Below, piece after piece: positions 17,694 through 27,390 of a DNA stretch of 64,000 nt. Within the stretch, counting starts at the first letter, position 1; every line of letters begins with the position of its first letter. The DNA comes from Paenilisteria rustica (GTDB lineage Bacteria > Bacillota > Bacilli > Lactobacillales > Listeriaceae): NCBI RefSeq assembly GCF_013820765.1, contig NZ_JABJVM010000004.1, positions 186,001 through 250,000 on the forward strand, given 5' to 3'. The notes under the pieces are model-generated. The model was not told the DNA's origin, searched no databases, and worked only from the letters and a program-made list of their open reading frames with translations. Both the position numbers and the translations under genes were made by a program.

Positions 17694-18485
17694 TTAAAGC
17701 AAACCACACAATCGCAGTCCTTTTTCAATCCCATCACTATTATTATCCGCCGTCACAAATTCCGCTTTTTCCTTAAGCGCCGGCACCGCATTCTCCATCG
17801 CAATCGCATGATCTACAGCGCAAAACATCTCCAAATCGTTCATGCCATCGCCAAACGCGTAGGTCGGAACATCCTCAAAACCCATCACTTCTAGCAACTT
17901 AGCAATACCCTCCGCTTTCGATCCACCCTTTGGCACCACATCATTACTAAACGGCGTATTCCTAACAAATTGGAAATAAGGAAAGCGTTCCGGGAAATAA
18001 TCATCTCCCTTTTCCAATAATAACAGCAACATATAAATCGGTTCCTGCAAATAAAGCTCCGCATCCACATCCGGCGATTCCTCACCCAAATAACGATAGT
18101 GCTTCTCCATAACCTCATTTTGAGCCGTTCCACGAATTTTTGCCTCCGTATAAAAAGCCATTTCCACATTTTGCGACTGTGCACCTTGGTGAAGCGCCTT
18201 AATCTCCTCCACATCAATCGGATTCGTGTAAACCGCTTTCCCATCATACAAAACGTACTGCCCATTCATCGCAATCACAGACGTCATCTCCGTCACCGCG
18301 AGTACATGCTCAATCTCACATAACGTTCGCCCCGTCGCAATAATCGGCATAATATTTTTCGCCCGCAATGCCTCGAGCGCCCTCACCGAACTCTCCGCCA
18401 CAACAGAATCACTCGTCAATAACGTCCCATCCAAATCAAAAAAACAAATCGCTGCTGGTTTCAACTCATCAAATCCCTTCTCCAA
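17694..18485 (-). CDS. Cof-type HAD phosphatase
   Basis: Protein of up to 263 aa of the HAD IIB (Cof) group, cytoplasmic sugar-phosphate or flavin/pyridoxal-phosphate phosphatases. Motif I FFDLDGTLL, motif II in IIATGRT, and motif IV GDGMNDLEM are present with the C2B cap between them. The start is uncertain: TTG 18485 gives the longest frame, but a TTG seven codons later also follows GGAGAAGGG. The substrate is not predictable. From memory a homologue sits near clpB in L. monocytogenes. Confidence 0.88.
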   Translation of the reverse strand: MEKGFDELKPAAICFFDLDGTLLTSDSVVAESSVRALEALRAKNIMPIIATGRTLCEIEHVLAVTEMTSVIAMNGQYVLYDGKAVYTNPIDVEEIKALHQGAQSQNVEMAFYTEAKIRGTAQNEVMEKHYRYLGEESPDVDAELYLQEPIYMLLLLLEKGDDYFPERFPYFQFVRNTPFSNDVVPKGGSKAEGIAKLLEVMGFEDVPTYAFGDGMNDLEMFCAVDHAIAMENAVPALKEKAEFVTADNNSDGIEKGLRLCGLL

Positions 18486-18544
18486 ACAATGTATCCTCTC
18501 ACAATACCATAAGTTTGATATTCATGCACAGATCCATTTTTTTC

Positions 18545-18590
18545 AATCAAAAAAAACCGATTCGCGTCCTATTTGGACACCAACCGGTTC
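18545..18590 (-). terminator. Terminator of the small HTH gene
   Basis: On the minus strand a 15-bp stem with wobble pairs (AACCGGTTGGTGTCC / GGACGCGAATCGGTT), AAATA loop, and eight Ts after it. It separates the HTH gene from the Cof gene. Confidence 0.85.
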
Positions 18591-18594
18591 TCAC

Positions 18595-18942
18595 TTACAA
18601 ATTACTATAATAGACATCGCCAATTTTTAGCATTGCGCTAATCGTATTGTACTTCTCGTCACCAATATGAATCTTATCTTCTTCCTCTTGATAATGAATT
18701 GGCATGGACAAGAGAGCTTCCTTATCCTGTTTAAAATAATGAGCATCCAAACCTAGTGTTTCCGTTATATTCACTATGTATTTATTGAATTTCGCATTAC
18801 TTATGACCTTGCCATTCAAAATCGCTTCCGCCGTACTTTGAGAAAAATTAGTAGCCTTCGCAAAAGAGCGTTTCGTAAAGCCGTTCAATCTTATATATAA
18901 ATTGACATTCTCTGCAATTCTTTTCTTTTCTAATCTATTCAT
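18595..18942 (-). CDS. Small helix-turn-helix protein
   Basis: Protein of 115 aa. Residues about 5-60 look like an XRE/lambda-repressor-type HTH (GFTKRSFAKATNFSQSTAEAILNGK), followed by a short C-terminal region of unknown type (EEEDKIHIGDEKYNTISAMLKIGD). GGGAGG precedes ATG 18942. It is a monocistronic unit with its own terminator. I do not recognise a specific family; a DNA-binding role is inferred from the HTH alone. Confidence 0.75.
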   Translation of the reverse strand: MNRLEKKRIAENVNLYIRLNGFTKRSFAKATNFSQSTAEAILNGKVISNAKFNKYIVNITETLGLDAHYFKQDKEALLSMPIHYQEEEDKIHIGDEKYNTISAMLKIGDVYYSNL

Positions 18943-19053
18943 TATTTTTTCCTCCCGTAGTGGGTTTGTCTATAATGCTAGTATGCCCGAAGAAAATGAG
19001 AATATGATTAAAACTAGATAGTATTATGATGACAATTTTGAAAGCGCTCTATT

Positions 19054-20475
19054 TCATTGCACCCCAAGCTTTTCTAAGTATCCCAAAACCGCTTCCATCC
19101 CGTCTTTTCCCTGCCGTACACATTCGGACAACTCGACACCGTCAAACGATGCACCACCAGCAAAAACACCCGGATAGGCTTTCCTGAATTCTTCAAAAAT
19201 CGCTTCTTTTCGCTGCCCATGTCCCACCGTATATTGCGGTATACTATTCCGCCACCGCGTAACCATTGTATATTCCGGCGCCTGATTTAGCGTCATAATC
19301 CGGTTCAAATCACTCAAAACCGTCTCCTCAATCGCTTTATCCGCCAGCTCAACAATCGATTCCTCTTTCCTGCGACCAACAAACGCACGAAGCAAAATTT
19401 TATCATCAGGAACTGTATGCGGCCATTTCCGGTGAATCCAAGAACACGCCGTCATTGAAAAATCCTCATTTCGCGACACGACAAAACCGCTTCCCTTAAT
19501 ATCCTTTTTAATCGCATCTTTTGGAAAAATCATCCCGACCGTCGCCACACTTGCAGCCGGAATCTCACCAATTTCTTCAAAAATCGCATCATCTCGAAAC
19601 ATTGGCATAATCTCATGATACGGCAGCGCGATAAAAATACTATCTGCCTGAAGCTTCTCCTGATTTGTTACCGTCAACTCATAACCACGCGCCTGTTTCG
19701 AAATTTTATGCACACGTTTGCCTTTTTTAATAATTTTAGCAGAAAGCTCTTTTTCCAGCGCCTCAACAACTGTCGCCAAACCTTGACGCAGCGTCAAAAA
19801 CGTCGATTCCGTACTCTGTTTCGCCGTCGTTTCATTATACATCGCGCGAATCCCTTTAATCAGACTCCCATGCTCCCGCTCCAATTTTAAAAATTTCTCA
19901 CCGGTCGCCTCAGCACTCATCTCATCCAGGTCCCCCGCATAAATTCCCGACATCAGCGGCTCTAAAACATTGTCGACCATCTCGTCACCAACACGCGCAC
20001 GCAAAAACGTCCCCAACGACATATCTGCGCCATCCACTTGCTGCTTTCCCAAAAATAAATCACCCATCACGCGCAGTTTTCCACTCGCAGATAGTAACCC
20101 AGTCTTGAAAAACGGACGGTATCGCGCTGGAATCCCCATAATTGAACCACGAGGAATCGCATGAAGCCCCTGTTTTGCGAGCACATAATTATCCCCCGTC
20201 GCGTTCTCCACCAACTCGTCCGCAAGTCCAAGATCCCGAACCAAATTCTGCATCTCCGGTTTCCGCCGCAAAAACGAATCAGGGCCACGCTCAATCACGT
20301 AGCCATCACGCCTCACCGTTTCAATCTTCCCCCCGACTCGCGTTCCAGCCTCCAACAAGACTAATTCATAATCTAAGCCTTGCTTTTCAAGCTCCCTTTT
20401 CAAGTAAAATGTACTGGATAATCCTGTAATACCTCCACCAATCACAACAATCTTTTTCTTAGCCACAGGAAACAC
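19054..20475 (-). CDS. hemY: Coproporphyrinogen III oxidase (HemY/CgoX)
   Basis: FAD enzyme of 473 aa that oxidises coproporphyrinogen III to coproporphyrin III in the Gram-positive heme route. The Rossmann FAD site VIGGGITGLSSTFYL is at the N-terminus and the C-terminal FAD segment GVFAGGASFDGVELSECVRQG is kept. It is the last gene of hemE-hemH-hemY, 24 nt after hemH. Start is GTG 20475 with AAGGTG nearby; a second GTG three codons later is an alternative. No terminator was found after it. Confidence 0.93.
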   Translation of the reverse strand: MFPVAKKKIVVIGGGITGLSSTFYLKRELEKQGLDYELVLLEAGTRVGGKIETVRRDGYVIERGPDSFLRRKPEMQNLVRDLGLADELVENATGDNYVLAKQGLHAIPRGSIMGIPARYRPFFKTGLLSASGKLRVMGDLFLGKQQVDGADMSLGTFLRARVGDEMVDNVLEPLMSGIYAGDLDEMSAEATGEKFLKLEREHGSLIKGIRAMYNETTAKQSTESTFLTLRQGLATVVEALEKELSAKIIKKGKRVHKISKQARGYELTVTNQEKLQADSIFIALPYHEIMPMFRDDAIFEEIGEIPAASVATVGMIFPKDAIKKDIKGSGFVVSRNEDFSMTACSWIHRKWPHTVPDDKILLRAFVGRRKEESIVELADKAIEETVLSDLNRIMTLNQAPEYTMVTRWRNSIPQYTVGHGQRKEAIFEEFRKAYPGVFAGGASFDGVELSECVRQGKDGMEAVLGYLEKLGVQ

Positions 20476-20499
20476 GCACCTTTTTATTCAAATTTCTCT

Positions 20500-21423
20500 C
20501 TATTTACTCCAATTTTTCCAAACAACCGTCGCCAGTACATCTAGAAACTCTTTATCATCATTCGGCATCGGCGGGCGGTGATACGTCGCTCCAATTTCGT
20601 CCGTCACAACTTTACACTCATAATCATTATCGTACAGCACTTCCAAATGCTCCGCCACGAATCCAACCGGCGTATAAATGAAATGCTTATAACCATGCTC
20701 CTCAAACAACGCACGCGTCAAATCCTGCACATCAGGCCCAAGCCAAGGCGTTCCAGTCTTGCCCTCACTTTGCCATCCCAATGCGTAATGCGGCACATCC
20801 ACTTGATCAAAAATAAGTTTCGCCGTCTCCGCCAATTGATCAGGATACGGATCGCCATGCTCTTTAATCTTCTCCGGTAAACTATGCGCCGAAACAACAA
20901 GCACCGTCTGATCCAGCTCCTCTTTCGGAATCGCCACATCATTAATCCGTTTCGCCCACATCTCAATAAATGTCGGCTCATCATACCAACTATCAATCGT
21001 CCGAATTGCCGGCCCACCAATTTCTTCCGTCTTCTTCAGCGCACGGCCATTATATTCCTTCACGCTAAAACTCGAATAATGCGGCGCCAAAATAATCGAA
21101 ATTGCCTCTTCCACGCCATCATTTTTCATTTCCTGCACAGCATCCTCAATAAACGGCTCAATATGCTTCAAGCCAATATACGTTTTAAACTCAATATCCG
21201 ATTGCATACCATTCAGCGTCTCCGCCAATCCAAAAGCTTGCGCCTGCGTAATTTTAGCGAGCGGTGAAAGCCCACCAATCGCATGGTAACGCGAACGAAG
21301 ATCATCAATCAAATCCTGACTCGGCGTCCGACCATGCCGAATATCCGTGTAATAACGCTCAATATCCTCATCCTTATACGGCGTTCCATAAGCCATTACC
21401 AACAATCCAACTTTTTTACTCAC
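20500..21423 (-). CDS. hemH: Coproporphyrin III ferrochelatase (HemH/CpfC)
   Basis: Protein of 307 aa that inserts ferrous iron into coproporphyrin III. The class I chelatase fold is recognisable: N-terminal [19 protein letters not shown], the catalytic histidine region [11 protein letters not shown], and [14 protein letters not shown] with the conserved glutamate. The length is typical of the soluble Firmicute enzyme. Its ATG overlaps the hemE stop by 4 nt, which indicates tight translational coupling. Assignment to the coproporphyrin route follows from the linked hemY. Confidence 0.95.
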   Translation of the reverse strand: MSKKVGLLVMAYGTPYKDEDIERYYTDIRHGRTPSQDLIDDLRSRYHAIGGLSPLAKITQAQAFGLAETLNGMQSDIEFKTYIGLKHIEPFIEDAVQEMKNDGVEEAISIILAPHYSSFSVKEYNGRALKKTEEIGGPAIRTIDSWYDEPTFIEMWAKRINDVAIPKEELDQTVLVVSAHSLPEKIKEHGDPYPDQLAETAKLIFDQVDVPHYALGWQSEGKTGTPWLGPDVQDLTRALFEEHGYKHFIYTPVGFVAEHLEVLYDNDYECKVVTDEIGATYHRPPMPNDDKEFLDVLATVVWKNWSK

Positions 21424-22478
21424 TTGTCCCCACCCCTTAGTAAAATTTCACTTCGCGCGTGTACAAACGCCGTCAATTCCTTCAACATCGCAGGCGACAC
21501 CTCTGGAAAAACACCATGTCCTAAATTAAAAATAAAACCCGGTTCCTGCGTTCCTTCTGCTAAAATAAGTTCCGCTTGCGTCAAACACTTCTCACGCGCC
21601 AAAAGTAGCGACGGATCCAAATTCCCCTGCAACGCCATGCCACCAGCCCGCGTTCTCGCATCCGCAATCGACATCCGCCAATCCACACCAACAACGTCAA
21701 CGCCAAGGTCCTGCCATTCCGCCAGCAAATGCGTCGCGCCAACAGCTTGCATAATAACAGGCGTCGTCGGACTCGCTTTCTTCACGGTTGCCACGATTTG
21801 CATGATTGCCGGTTTAATATATGTACGGTAGTCCGCCGCACTAAGCGCTCCAACCCACGAATCGAAAATTTGGACAGCCTTAGCACCCGCTTTAATTTGC
21901 GCTAACAAATAATCCGCCGTCATGACCGCTAATTTTTGCATCAACATATGCCATTCCGCCTCGTGTGTATACATAAACGCCTTCGTTTGGTGATAGCTCT
22001 TCGATGGACCACCCTCAATCATGTAACTCGCAAGTGTAAACGGCGCACCAGCAAAGCCAATCAGCGGAACACTCAGTTGCTCCTCCGTCAATAAACGAAT
22101 CGTATCCAGCACATACGGCACATGCTCGTCCGCTTGAAACAACGCCAACCGTTCGATATCCTTACCCGTTCGAATCGGATTCGCAATCACTGGCCCAATC
22201 CCACTCTTAATCTCCACATCCACACCCATTCCAGGCAGTGGCGTCATAATATCTTTATACAGAATTGCCGCATCGACACCATATTGCTCCACAGGAAGAC
22301 GCGTCACATAAGCACATAGCTCCGGCTGATGCGTAATTTCAAATAATGAATACTTTTCCTTTAGTTTGCGATATTCTGGCTGTGAGCGCCCTGCTTGCCG
22401 CATATACCAAACCGGGATCCTGTCCACAGCTTCTTTTCTAGCGGCACGTAAAAATAAGTCATTCTCTAACTTCTTCAT
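21420..22478 (-). CDS. hemE: Uroporphyrinogen III decarboxylase
   Basis: Protein of 352 aa catalysing the four decarboxylations from uroporphyrinogen III to coproporphyrinogen III. Signature regions [16 protein letters not shown] (with the substrate-binding arginines) and [17 protein letters not shown] are intact, as is [13 protein letters not shown] near the end. ATG 22478 follows AAGGGG at 7 nt. It is the first gene of the hem operon and is divergent from the heme monooxygenase gene. No Fur box was recognised in the 214-bp intergenic region. Confidence 0.96.
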   Translation of the reverse strand: MKKLENDLFLRAARKEAVDRIPVWYMRQAGRSQPEYRKLKEKYSLFEITHQPELCAYVTRLPVEQYGVDAAILYKDIMTPLPGMGVDVEIKSGIGPVIANPIRTGKDIERLALFQADEHVPYVLDTIRLLTEEQLSVPLIGFAGAPFTLASYMIEGGPSKSYHQTKAFMYTHEAEWHMLMQKLAVMTADYLLAQIKAGAKAVQIFDSWVGALSAADYRTYIKPAIMQIVATVKKASPTTPVIMQAVGATHLLAEWQDLGVDVVGVDWRMSIADARTRAGGMALQGNLDPSLLLAREKCLTQAELILAEGTQEPGFIFNLGHGVFPEVSPAMLKELTAFVHARSEILLRGGDK

Positions 22479-22692
22479 AACAAAACCCCTTCATTGTTCA
22501 TTAAAGCACATAAGTTTCGAGCGCATTTTATAATTATTACAATCTACAGCATACCAAAAAATCGATTCAAAAACCAGATAAGTAGCTCCATAACGTTTTA
22601 TTTTTGCAGAAAGAGGAATATAGTTGTACTATCTAGATATGGAATAATTTATCCCTATTTTTGCATAACATTTTAGAAAGAAGGCCATTATT

Positions 22693-23196
22693 ATGAAATA
22701 CGCGTATATCACAAGTGGAACCGAACATTATCTTCGTCAAATTCTTTCCGATAACCCGACCCGCAACATTACTCTATTACAAAATTTCGGCGACTCCATT
22801 TTGCTCGAAGAAACAACGGAATCAACTGTTTTCAGAGAAGGAGCAGCTTACCGGATCAACCACAGCTTTGGCGAAATAAAAGGCCACGGCACTGTAACAT
22901 TCGAGTATTTATATTTACGTTCCGAAGAAATTCCTATCTTCCAAAAATTATACCAATCCGTCGCCCTAACACTCCATGAAGCACGCGGTTTACAATGCAT
23001 GCAATTACTACAATCCAAAACAGAAAATAAGTATTTAATCATCACTTTCTGGAATAGCGGCGACGACTACCAACACTGGAAAACCGGTAGAGAGCACAAT
23101 AAAATCATGGACCTCATTCGCAGCAATAGCTCCCAAAGCGGTTTCTCGCATGTAGATGTCTTCCACTTTCCCGAATACTTCCATGATGAGAAATAA
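22693..23196 (+). CDS. hmoB: HmoB-like heme-degrading monooxygenase
   Basis: Protein of 167 aa matching the length and layout of B. subtilis HmoB: a diverged N-terminal half and a C-terminal ABM ferredoxin-like domain (about 65-160). The W and H of DDYQHWKTGREH near 120 fit the catalytic segment of IsdG-type enzymes, which open heme to release iron. Divergent placement beside heme synthesis genes supports a role in heme balance; from memory the same neighbour pair occurs in L. monocytogenes. AAGG precedes the ATG. Confidence 0.82.
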   Translation: MKYAYITSGTEHYLRQILSDNPTRNITLLQNFGDSILLEETTESTVFREGAAYRINHSFGEIKGHGTVTFEYLYLRSEEIPIFQKLYQSVALTLHEARGLQCMQLLQSKTENKYLIITFWNSGDDYQHWKTGREHNKIMDLIRSNSSQSGFSHVDVFHFPEYFHDEK

Positions 23197-23205
23197 AAAT
23201 CATTT

Positions 23206-23249
23206 AAAAATACGTTGTTGAAGCAAGTTTTCAACAACGTATTTTTTTG
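23206..23249. terminator. Bidirectional terminator
   Basis: A 17-bp stem AAAAATACGTTGTTGAA / TTCAACAACGTATTTTT with a short loop and T-run. It can serve hmoB and the convergent ecsB. Confidence 0.88.
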
Positions 23250-23343
23250 TGACTCTAAAAGGTTGTCAGTCTCGCGCTACTCCACTAATCAAACAAGACG
23301 ACGGTTTGAAAGGTCATTAGCATAAACGGGCTTCTCCAACTTT

Positions 23344-24561
23344 TCATGCATAAATCTTCTTCACCCGATACGGCACATATACAAACGTAAACACCGCAAC
23401 AAACGCCAAGTTTATCCCCAATATAATCACGCCATCAATCGATCCATTTTGCGCAATCCCTACAATCCCAAACAACAACGCCTGAACAACGAGTAATATT
23501 CGCAAAAAGTGAATGAACGAACGACGTCTAAAATGATCGTCAATCGGATACAGTTTCAGCATTACTTGCCCATCAAAATGGCGTAACATCGGAATGAACT
23601 GGAACCCTGTCAAATAAATAAACAGCAACGAAAAGATAATATTGAGATAAAATCCTTGGACAAAGACGAGCAACAAGAACGCAATCACTGTTAAGCGTAC
23701 ATACAATCCCATAAATTCATTCGTTCTCACAAACGTACGGCTCCATAAATACGCAAAACTCTTCTCTTTCGCATATGGAATTGGCCGATACAAGAAATCC
23801 AAATACGCACGACGGCGCACCGTTCCTTTTAAATGTGGCACATCGGTAAATAAATTCGCCAGACGATAAAACCGATTCATCCGCGCTTCCTCTTTGTCAA
23901 TCAAATACTCCCACTTGATCGTTAGACCTACCGTTTTACGCTTCATCCACACATAACTCGCAACTAGCACAACTAACGCGACCGGAATCGACCAAATCAA
24001 GTTGAAAGCCAGCACCAAATAAATCAGCGCCGCACTCATGATAATCCGCGTAAATAACCACGTCGTATCCGTATTTTCAAGCTTCATCGTCTCCCACTGG
24101 AAATACACATTCCACAGTTTGATCAAAAGCATCACAACCAATAACGGGAAAAATCGCGAAAAACTAAATCCAGTCACCGCAGCGTACATCGGCATACAAG
24201 CTGCTAAAACTAAAATAAAGATATAAATCTGCATCCAGAAACTAGCCATGTTCGCCTTTTTGAAATACTGATCCATCGCTTTTTCCTGCACGATTAAATA
24301 AACCGCATCCGGCCGTTTGAGCAACGTATTAATCGTTGTCACCGCAATCGCCGCCGTCAACAAAATCACCATCAAAGGAATAGCTGGAAAAACTGGCGTC
24401 AGCGTCTTTACCCAGCCAGAATACGAGTAAACGAACGCCCCGACACCGATAATCAGCACAAATAGCAAGTGGTCATTCAGCATATAGCGCATATATCGGC
24501 TGACTTCTTCCATATAACTACCAAAACGCTTCTTAAATAAATCTACCGCATCAAACTTCAT
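23344..24561 (-). CDS. ecsB: EcsB ABC transporter membrane subunit
   Basis: Protein of 405 aa with about ten hydrophobic segments and a conserved cytoplasmic stretch of basic residues (LFKKRFGSYMEEVSRYMRYML at the start, RRRAYLDFLYRPIPYAKEK in the middle). EcsAB affects secretion, intramembrane proteolysis by RasP, competence and biofilm in Bacillus. The start overlaps the ecsA end by 11 nt, so the two are coupled. Transport substrate is unknown in the family. Confidence 0.9.
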   Translation of the reverse strand: MKFDAVDLFKKRFGSYMEEVSRYMRYMLNDHLLFVLIIGVGAFVYSYSGWVKTLTPVFPAIPLMVILLTAAIAVTTINTLLKRPDAVYLIVQEKAMDQYFKKANMASFWMQIYIFILVLAACMPMYAAVTGFSFSRFFPLLVVMLLIKLWNVYFQWETMKLENTDTTWLFTRIIMSAALIYLVLAFNLIWSIPVALVVLVASYVWMKRKTVGLTIKWEYLIDKEEARMNRFYRLANLFTDVPHLKGTVRRRAYLDFLYRPIPYAKEKSFAYLWSRTFVRTNEFMGLYVRLTVIAFLLLVFVQGFYLNIIFSLLFIYLTGFQFIPMLRHFDGQVMLKLYPIDDHFRRRSFIHFLRILLVVQALLFGIVGIAQNGSIDGVIILGINLAFVAVFTFVYVPYRVKKIYA

Positions 24562-25300
24562 CGGCCTGCTCTTCTTCCCTTGTTAATTGTACGTAAATCT
24601 CATCCAACGAGGCTCCTGGCATTTCAAAATCCGCCTGCAAATCAGCGAGTGTCCCCTGCGCGCGAATAATCCCGTCATGCAAAATAATGAAACTATCGCA
24701 ATATTTCTCCGCCGTCGCCAATATATGCGTCGACATCAAAATACTTGCGCCCGTATCCTTCATCTCCTCAATCCACTGCAACAACGACTGAATGCCAAGC
24801 GGATCAAGCCCCACAAACGGCTCATCAATAATATACAAATTCGGCTCAATCAAAAACGCCGACATAATCATTACCTTCTGCTTCATTCCCTTTGAAAAAT
24901 GCGCGGGAAACCAGTTCAGCTTTTTCTCCAACCGAAACTCTTTAAGTAGTGGCGCCATTCGCGACTTCATTTCCTCTTCCGTCAACCCATAAGCCATCGC
25001 CGTCAGCTCCAAATGCTCTTTAAGCGTTAATTCCTCATATAGCACCGGCGTTTCTGGAATATAGGCGAACTGCTTGCGATACTCCTCCGTATTTTCCGTC
25101 AGCGTATGACCATTAATCGTGATTGTACCTTTCTTCTGCTGCATCAAACCTGTAATATGTTTAATCGTTGTACTTTTACCAGCACCGTTCAAACCAATCA
25201 ACCCGACGATTTGGCGCTCCTCAATCTCAAAGGAAATATCTTTTAAAACCGGGCGTTTCGTATAACCACCAGTTAAATTATGAACCTCCACTAAAGCCAT
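24551..25300 (-). CDS. ecsA: EcsA ABC transporter ATPase
   Basis: Protein of 249 aa with Walker A GLNGAGKST, Walker B LYIIDEPFVGLDP and H-loop MSTHILATAE. The signature is the less common HFSKGMKQK in place of LSGGQ, typical of EcsA. ATG 25300 follows TAGGAGTG; the frame to 25321 adds seven residues without a site. It is divergent from the HIT gene, the same arrangement as in B. subtilis (hit-ecsAB region). Confidence 0.93.
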   Translation of the reverse strand: MALVEVHNLTGGYTKRPVLKDISFEIEERQIVGLIGLNGAGKSTTIKHITGLMQQKKGTITINGHTLTENTEEYRKQFAYIPETPVLYEELTLKEHLELTAMAYGLTEEEMKSRMAPLLKEFRLEKKLNWFPAHFSKGMKQKVMIMSAFLIEPNLYIIDEPFVGLDPLGIQSLLQWIEEMKDTGASILMSTHILATAEKYCDSFIILHDGIIRAQGTLADLQADFEMPGASLDEIYVQLTREEEQADEV

Positions 25301-25465
25301 GTTATCACTCCTATTATCCATCTTATTGTCCCTATAATAGCATAGTTGATACCGTTTTCGCTATAAATTCACTATTTTGATCTTGTTTTAGACATGCGTT
25401 TTGTGCGTTTTTATGGTACATTAGATACATAGAGAGTGAATTTATTCGGAGGTGTCTAATTCAAT

Positions 25466-25885
25466 ATGGATGATTGTATTTTCTGCAAAATAGTAAACGG
25501 CGAGATTCCTTCTGCTAAAGTTTACGAAGATGACCAAGTATACGCTTTTCTTGATTTAGGGCAAGTAACAGAAGGCCACACACTGGTCATTCCCAAACAA
25601 CACGCGCGCAATATTTTTGATTTGCCGGAAGAAACGGCCGCAGAAATTTTCAGACGTGTTCCGAAAATCGCGGCGGGTCTCAAAAAAGCCTTACCATTAA
25701 AAGGACTCAACATTTTGAATAACAATGAAGAAATCGCGTCACAGAGCGTCTTTCATTATCATATCCATCTTATTCCCCGTTATACAAATAAAGACGATTT
25801 CGGCTTAAAATGGGCGGACAATGCCAACTGGTATTCAAAAGATGCCTTCCAAGAACTAGCCGACAAAATTGCCAAAGAAGTCTAA
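25466..25885 (+). CDS. hit: HIT-family nucleotide hydrolase
   Basis: Protein of 139 aa, a histidine-triad purine nucleoside phosphoramidase or dinucleotide hydrolase. N-terminal CIFCKIVNGEIPSAKVYED and the HIT motif HYHIHLIPR are intact; the two N-terminal cysteines are those of the zinc-binding HIT subgroup. The GGAGG lies 13 nt before the ATG, a little far. It is divergent from ecsA and followed 13 nt later by the YhaH-like gene. Confidence 0.94.
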   Translation: MDDCIFCKIVNGEIPSAKVYEDDQVYAFLDLGQVTEGHTLVIPKQHARNIFDLPEETAAEIFRRVPKIAAGLKKALPLKGLNILNNNEEIASQSVFHYHIHLIPRYTNKDDFGLKWADNANWYSKDAFQELADKIAKEV

Positions 25886-25898
25886 AGGAGTGTTAAAT

Positions 25899-26270
25899 AT
25901 GAATGCAAAATCCGTATTACTCGGCGTACTTATCGGTGGTATCACAAGCGCCGCAACAGCTATTATGTTAGCACCTAAATCAGGTCGCGAACTGCGCCAA
26001 GATATCGCCTCTAAATCAGGTGAAGCAAGCGTTATTTTGAAAGAACTAGCCTACAATGCGACGGACTTACTACAATCCGTTCAAGTTTTAGGCACAGAGG
26101 GCACGACTTTACTGAAAGATTTATCCACAGACATCAAAGAATCCGTTGCCAATTGGAACGAGGAAATGGAGCCCGAAAAAGCCCGCCTCAAAGACGAGAT
26201 TAAAGATATGCAAAAAACGATCTCAGATTTAGAAAAAACACTAAAAAAAGACAAAAAAGAAAGTAATTAA
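25899..26270 (+). CDS. YtxH-domain (YhaH-like) envelope protein
   Basis: Protein of 123 aa. An N-terminal helix of GVLIGGITSAATAIMLAPKSGRELR type is the YtxH hallmark (one membrane segment then the APKSG-x-E-R turn), followed by a coiled-coil rich, Lys/Glu-rich tail (about 70-123). ATG 25899 follows AAAGGAG; the longer frame runs back into the HIT gene. B. subtilis YhaH occupies the same place next to hit. Role: likely small stress or envelope protein, unproven. Confidence 0.85.
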   Translation: MNAKSVLLGVLIGGITSAATAIMLAPKSGRELRQDIASKSGEASVILKELAYNATDLLQSVQVLGTEGTTLLKDLSTDIKESVANWNEEMEPEKARLKDEIKDMQKTISDLEKTLKKDKKESN

Positions 26271-26273
26271 ATG

Positions 26274-26318
26274 AAAAGGCGCAAACCGTTCTCTCACAGG
26301 ACATTTGCGCCTTTTCTC
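26274..26318 (+). terminator. Terminator of hit-yhaH
   Basis: A 12-bp stem AAAAGGCGCAAA / TTTGCGCCTTTT with an 18-nt loop and a short T-run. Confidence 0.85.
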
Positions 26319-26383
26319 GTAGTAAAAAAAGCTACATTTGTCACAGTTTATTCACAGCCCATTATTTATTAATCGAAAAGGGG

Positions 26384-26412
26384 TTGAAAAAAAGCGCCGC
26401 AGGGACTACAAT
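26384..26412 (+). promoter_or_regulatory. SigA promoter before the DUF3267 gene
   Basis: -35 TTGAAA (26384-26389), 17-bp spacer, -10 TACAAT (26407-26412). The leader to 26502 is about 85 nt. Confidence 0.65.
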
Positions 26413-26501
26413 ACTAAGGTGATCAGTGAGGCTAGATGGATTGGATAATGATTCTTACTGTGAGTCACATATTTTCTAAGTAGATGGAGGATTAGTTATC
26501 C

Positions 26502-27044
26502 ATGCGTTGTTTAAAGACAATTAATGTGGAACGAAGAGATGAGTATAATCGCGTCTTTTTTAAATCCAGCTTAATTTCACTTCTCGTGATGTGCATCCTA
26601 TTTTTAATTGAAAATCTGGTTTTTCCTGGCCAATTTGTGATGGTTTTTGAATTGCCGACATTTATTGCCTTACTTCTATTGTATCCGGTTCATAAAGGGC
26701 TCCATTTACTCGCCTTATTGCGTTATCGCGATGGCGTACAGATGCGCTTTAAACGACACTTTTATATCGTGCCGTGTTTACAAGTGAAAGTAAAGCGCGT
26801 TATTCCGAAATGGCGATACATTGCATCACTTGCCTTACCATTTGTCGTTATCTCGGCGCTAATAATCATCGTCATGATTGCGACACCTGTACTTCACTCG
26901 CCACTCTTTCTTATTTTGATTGCGATTCATGCAGGTATGTGCTATCCAGATTTCATTCATATTAGAAACATTATCGGAACACCAAAACATACTTTTGTTG
27001 AAGATGCTGATCGTGGCTTTTCGGTGCTTGTTTCAGAAGAGTAA
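26502..27044 (+). CDS. DUF3267 membrane protein with degenerate zincin motif
   Basis: Protein of 180 aa with four hydrophobic segments. DUF3267 members resemble site-2-protease zincins and usually carry HExxH; here the corresponding segment reads VHKGLHLL (H64, K65, H68), so the catalytic glutamate is replaced by lysine and proteolysis is unlikely unless the alignment is wrong. The late acidic tail (FVEDADRGFSVLVSEE) is hydrophilic. GGAGG lies 11 nt before ATG. A small membrane protein gene follows 11 nt later, then prsA, so a link to secretion or envelope quality control is possible. Confidence 0.75.
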   Translation: MRCLKTINVERRDEYNRVFFKSSLISLLVMCILFLIENLVFPGQFVMVFELPTFIALLLLYPVHKGLHLLALLRYRDGVQMRFKRHFYIVPCLQVKVKRVIPKWRYIASLALPFVVISALIIIVMIATPVLHSPLFLILIAIHAGMCYPDFIHIRNIIGTPKHTFVEDADRGFSVLVSEE

Positions 27045-27055
27045 GGAGGTATACA

Positions 27056-27244
27056 GTGTTACTTTACGTTTTATACGCCGTTTTTGGAGTCGTCGCTTTA
27101 CTGGCTTTCAATTTGTTAGTCGAGCGCTACGCAACAAAGCAAGATTTCAACCCAAAACAATGTCAATTATTTTATCGAATTGTGAATATTGCAGTCCTGT
27201 TACTTCTGTTCTCAGCGACCCTAGAAGGGATCATGTTATCTTAA
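27056..27244 (+). CDS. Small two-helix membrane protein
   Basis: Protein of 62 aa with two hydrophobic helices (about 2-20 and 42-60) joined by a short basic loop (ERYATKQDFNPKQC). The ribosome site AAGGAGG is 6 nt before GTG 27056, which strongly supports translation. It lies 11 nt after the DUF3267 gene, so the two are probably one operon. I do not recognise a family. Confidence 0.7.
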   Translation: MLLYVLYAVFGVVALLAFNLLVERYATKQDFNPKQCQLFYRIVNIAVLLLLFSATLEGIMLS

Positions 27245-27296
27245 GGAAACGCCATGTGAGAGACGCAACAGATAAGATTAGAAATAGATTAGATTT

Positions 27297-27336
27297 TTGA
27301 CATTTTACTTTATTACCACCCATTATGTGGTATGAT
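27297..27336 (+). promoter_or_regulatory. Candidate prsA promoter
   Basis: Perfect -35 TTGACA at 27297-27302 with CATTAT at 18 bp. A second -10-like TATGAT lies at 27331-27336. Which is used is unclear. Confidence 0.45.
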
Positions 27337-27390
27337 GAGTATGTAGTTAAGCAGAACTTATTTAAAACTTTGAGGAGCGTGTATTATTTA

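Noticed and set aside
19030-19052. cre-like TGAAAGCGCTCTAT after hemY
   Set aside because: The last two bases do not fit the consensus and it lies downstream of the hem operon, not at a promoter.
22479-22692. Fur box between hemE and hmoB
   Set aside because: No GATAATGATAATCATTATC-like dyad could be found; the region is only AT-rich.
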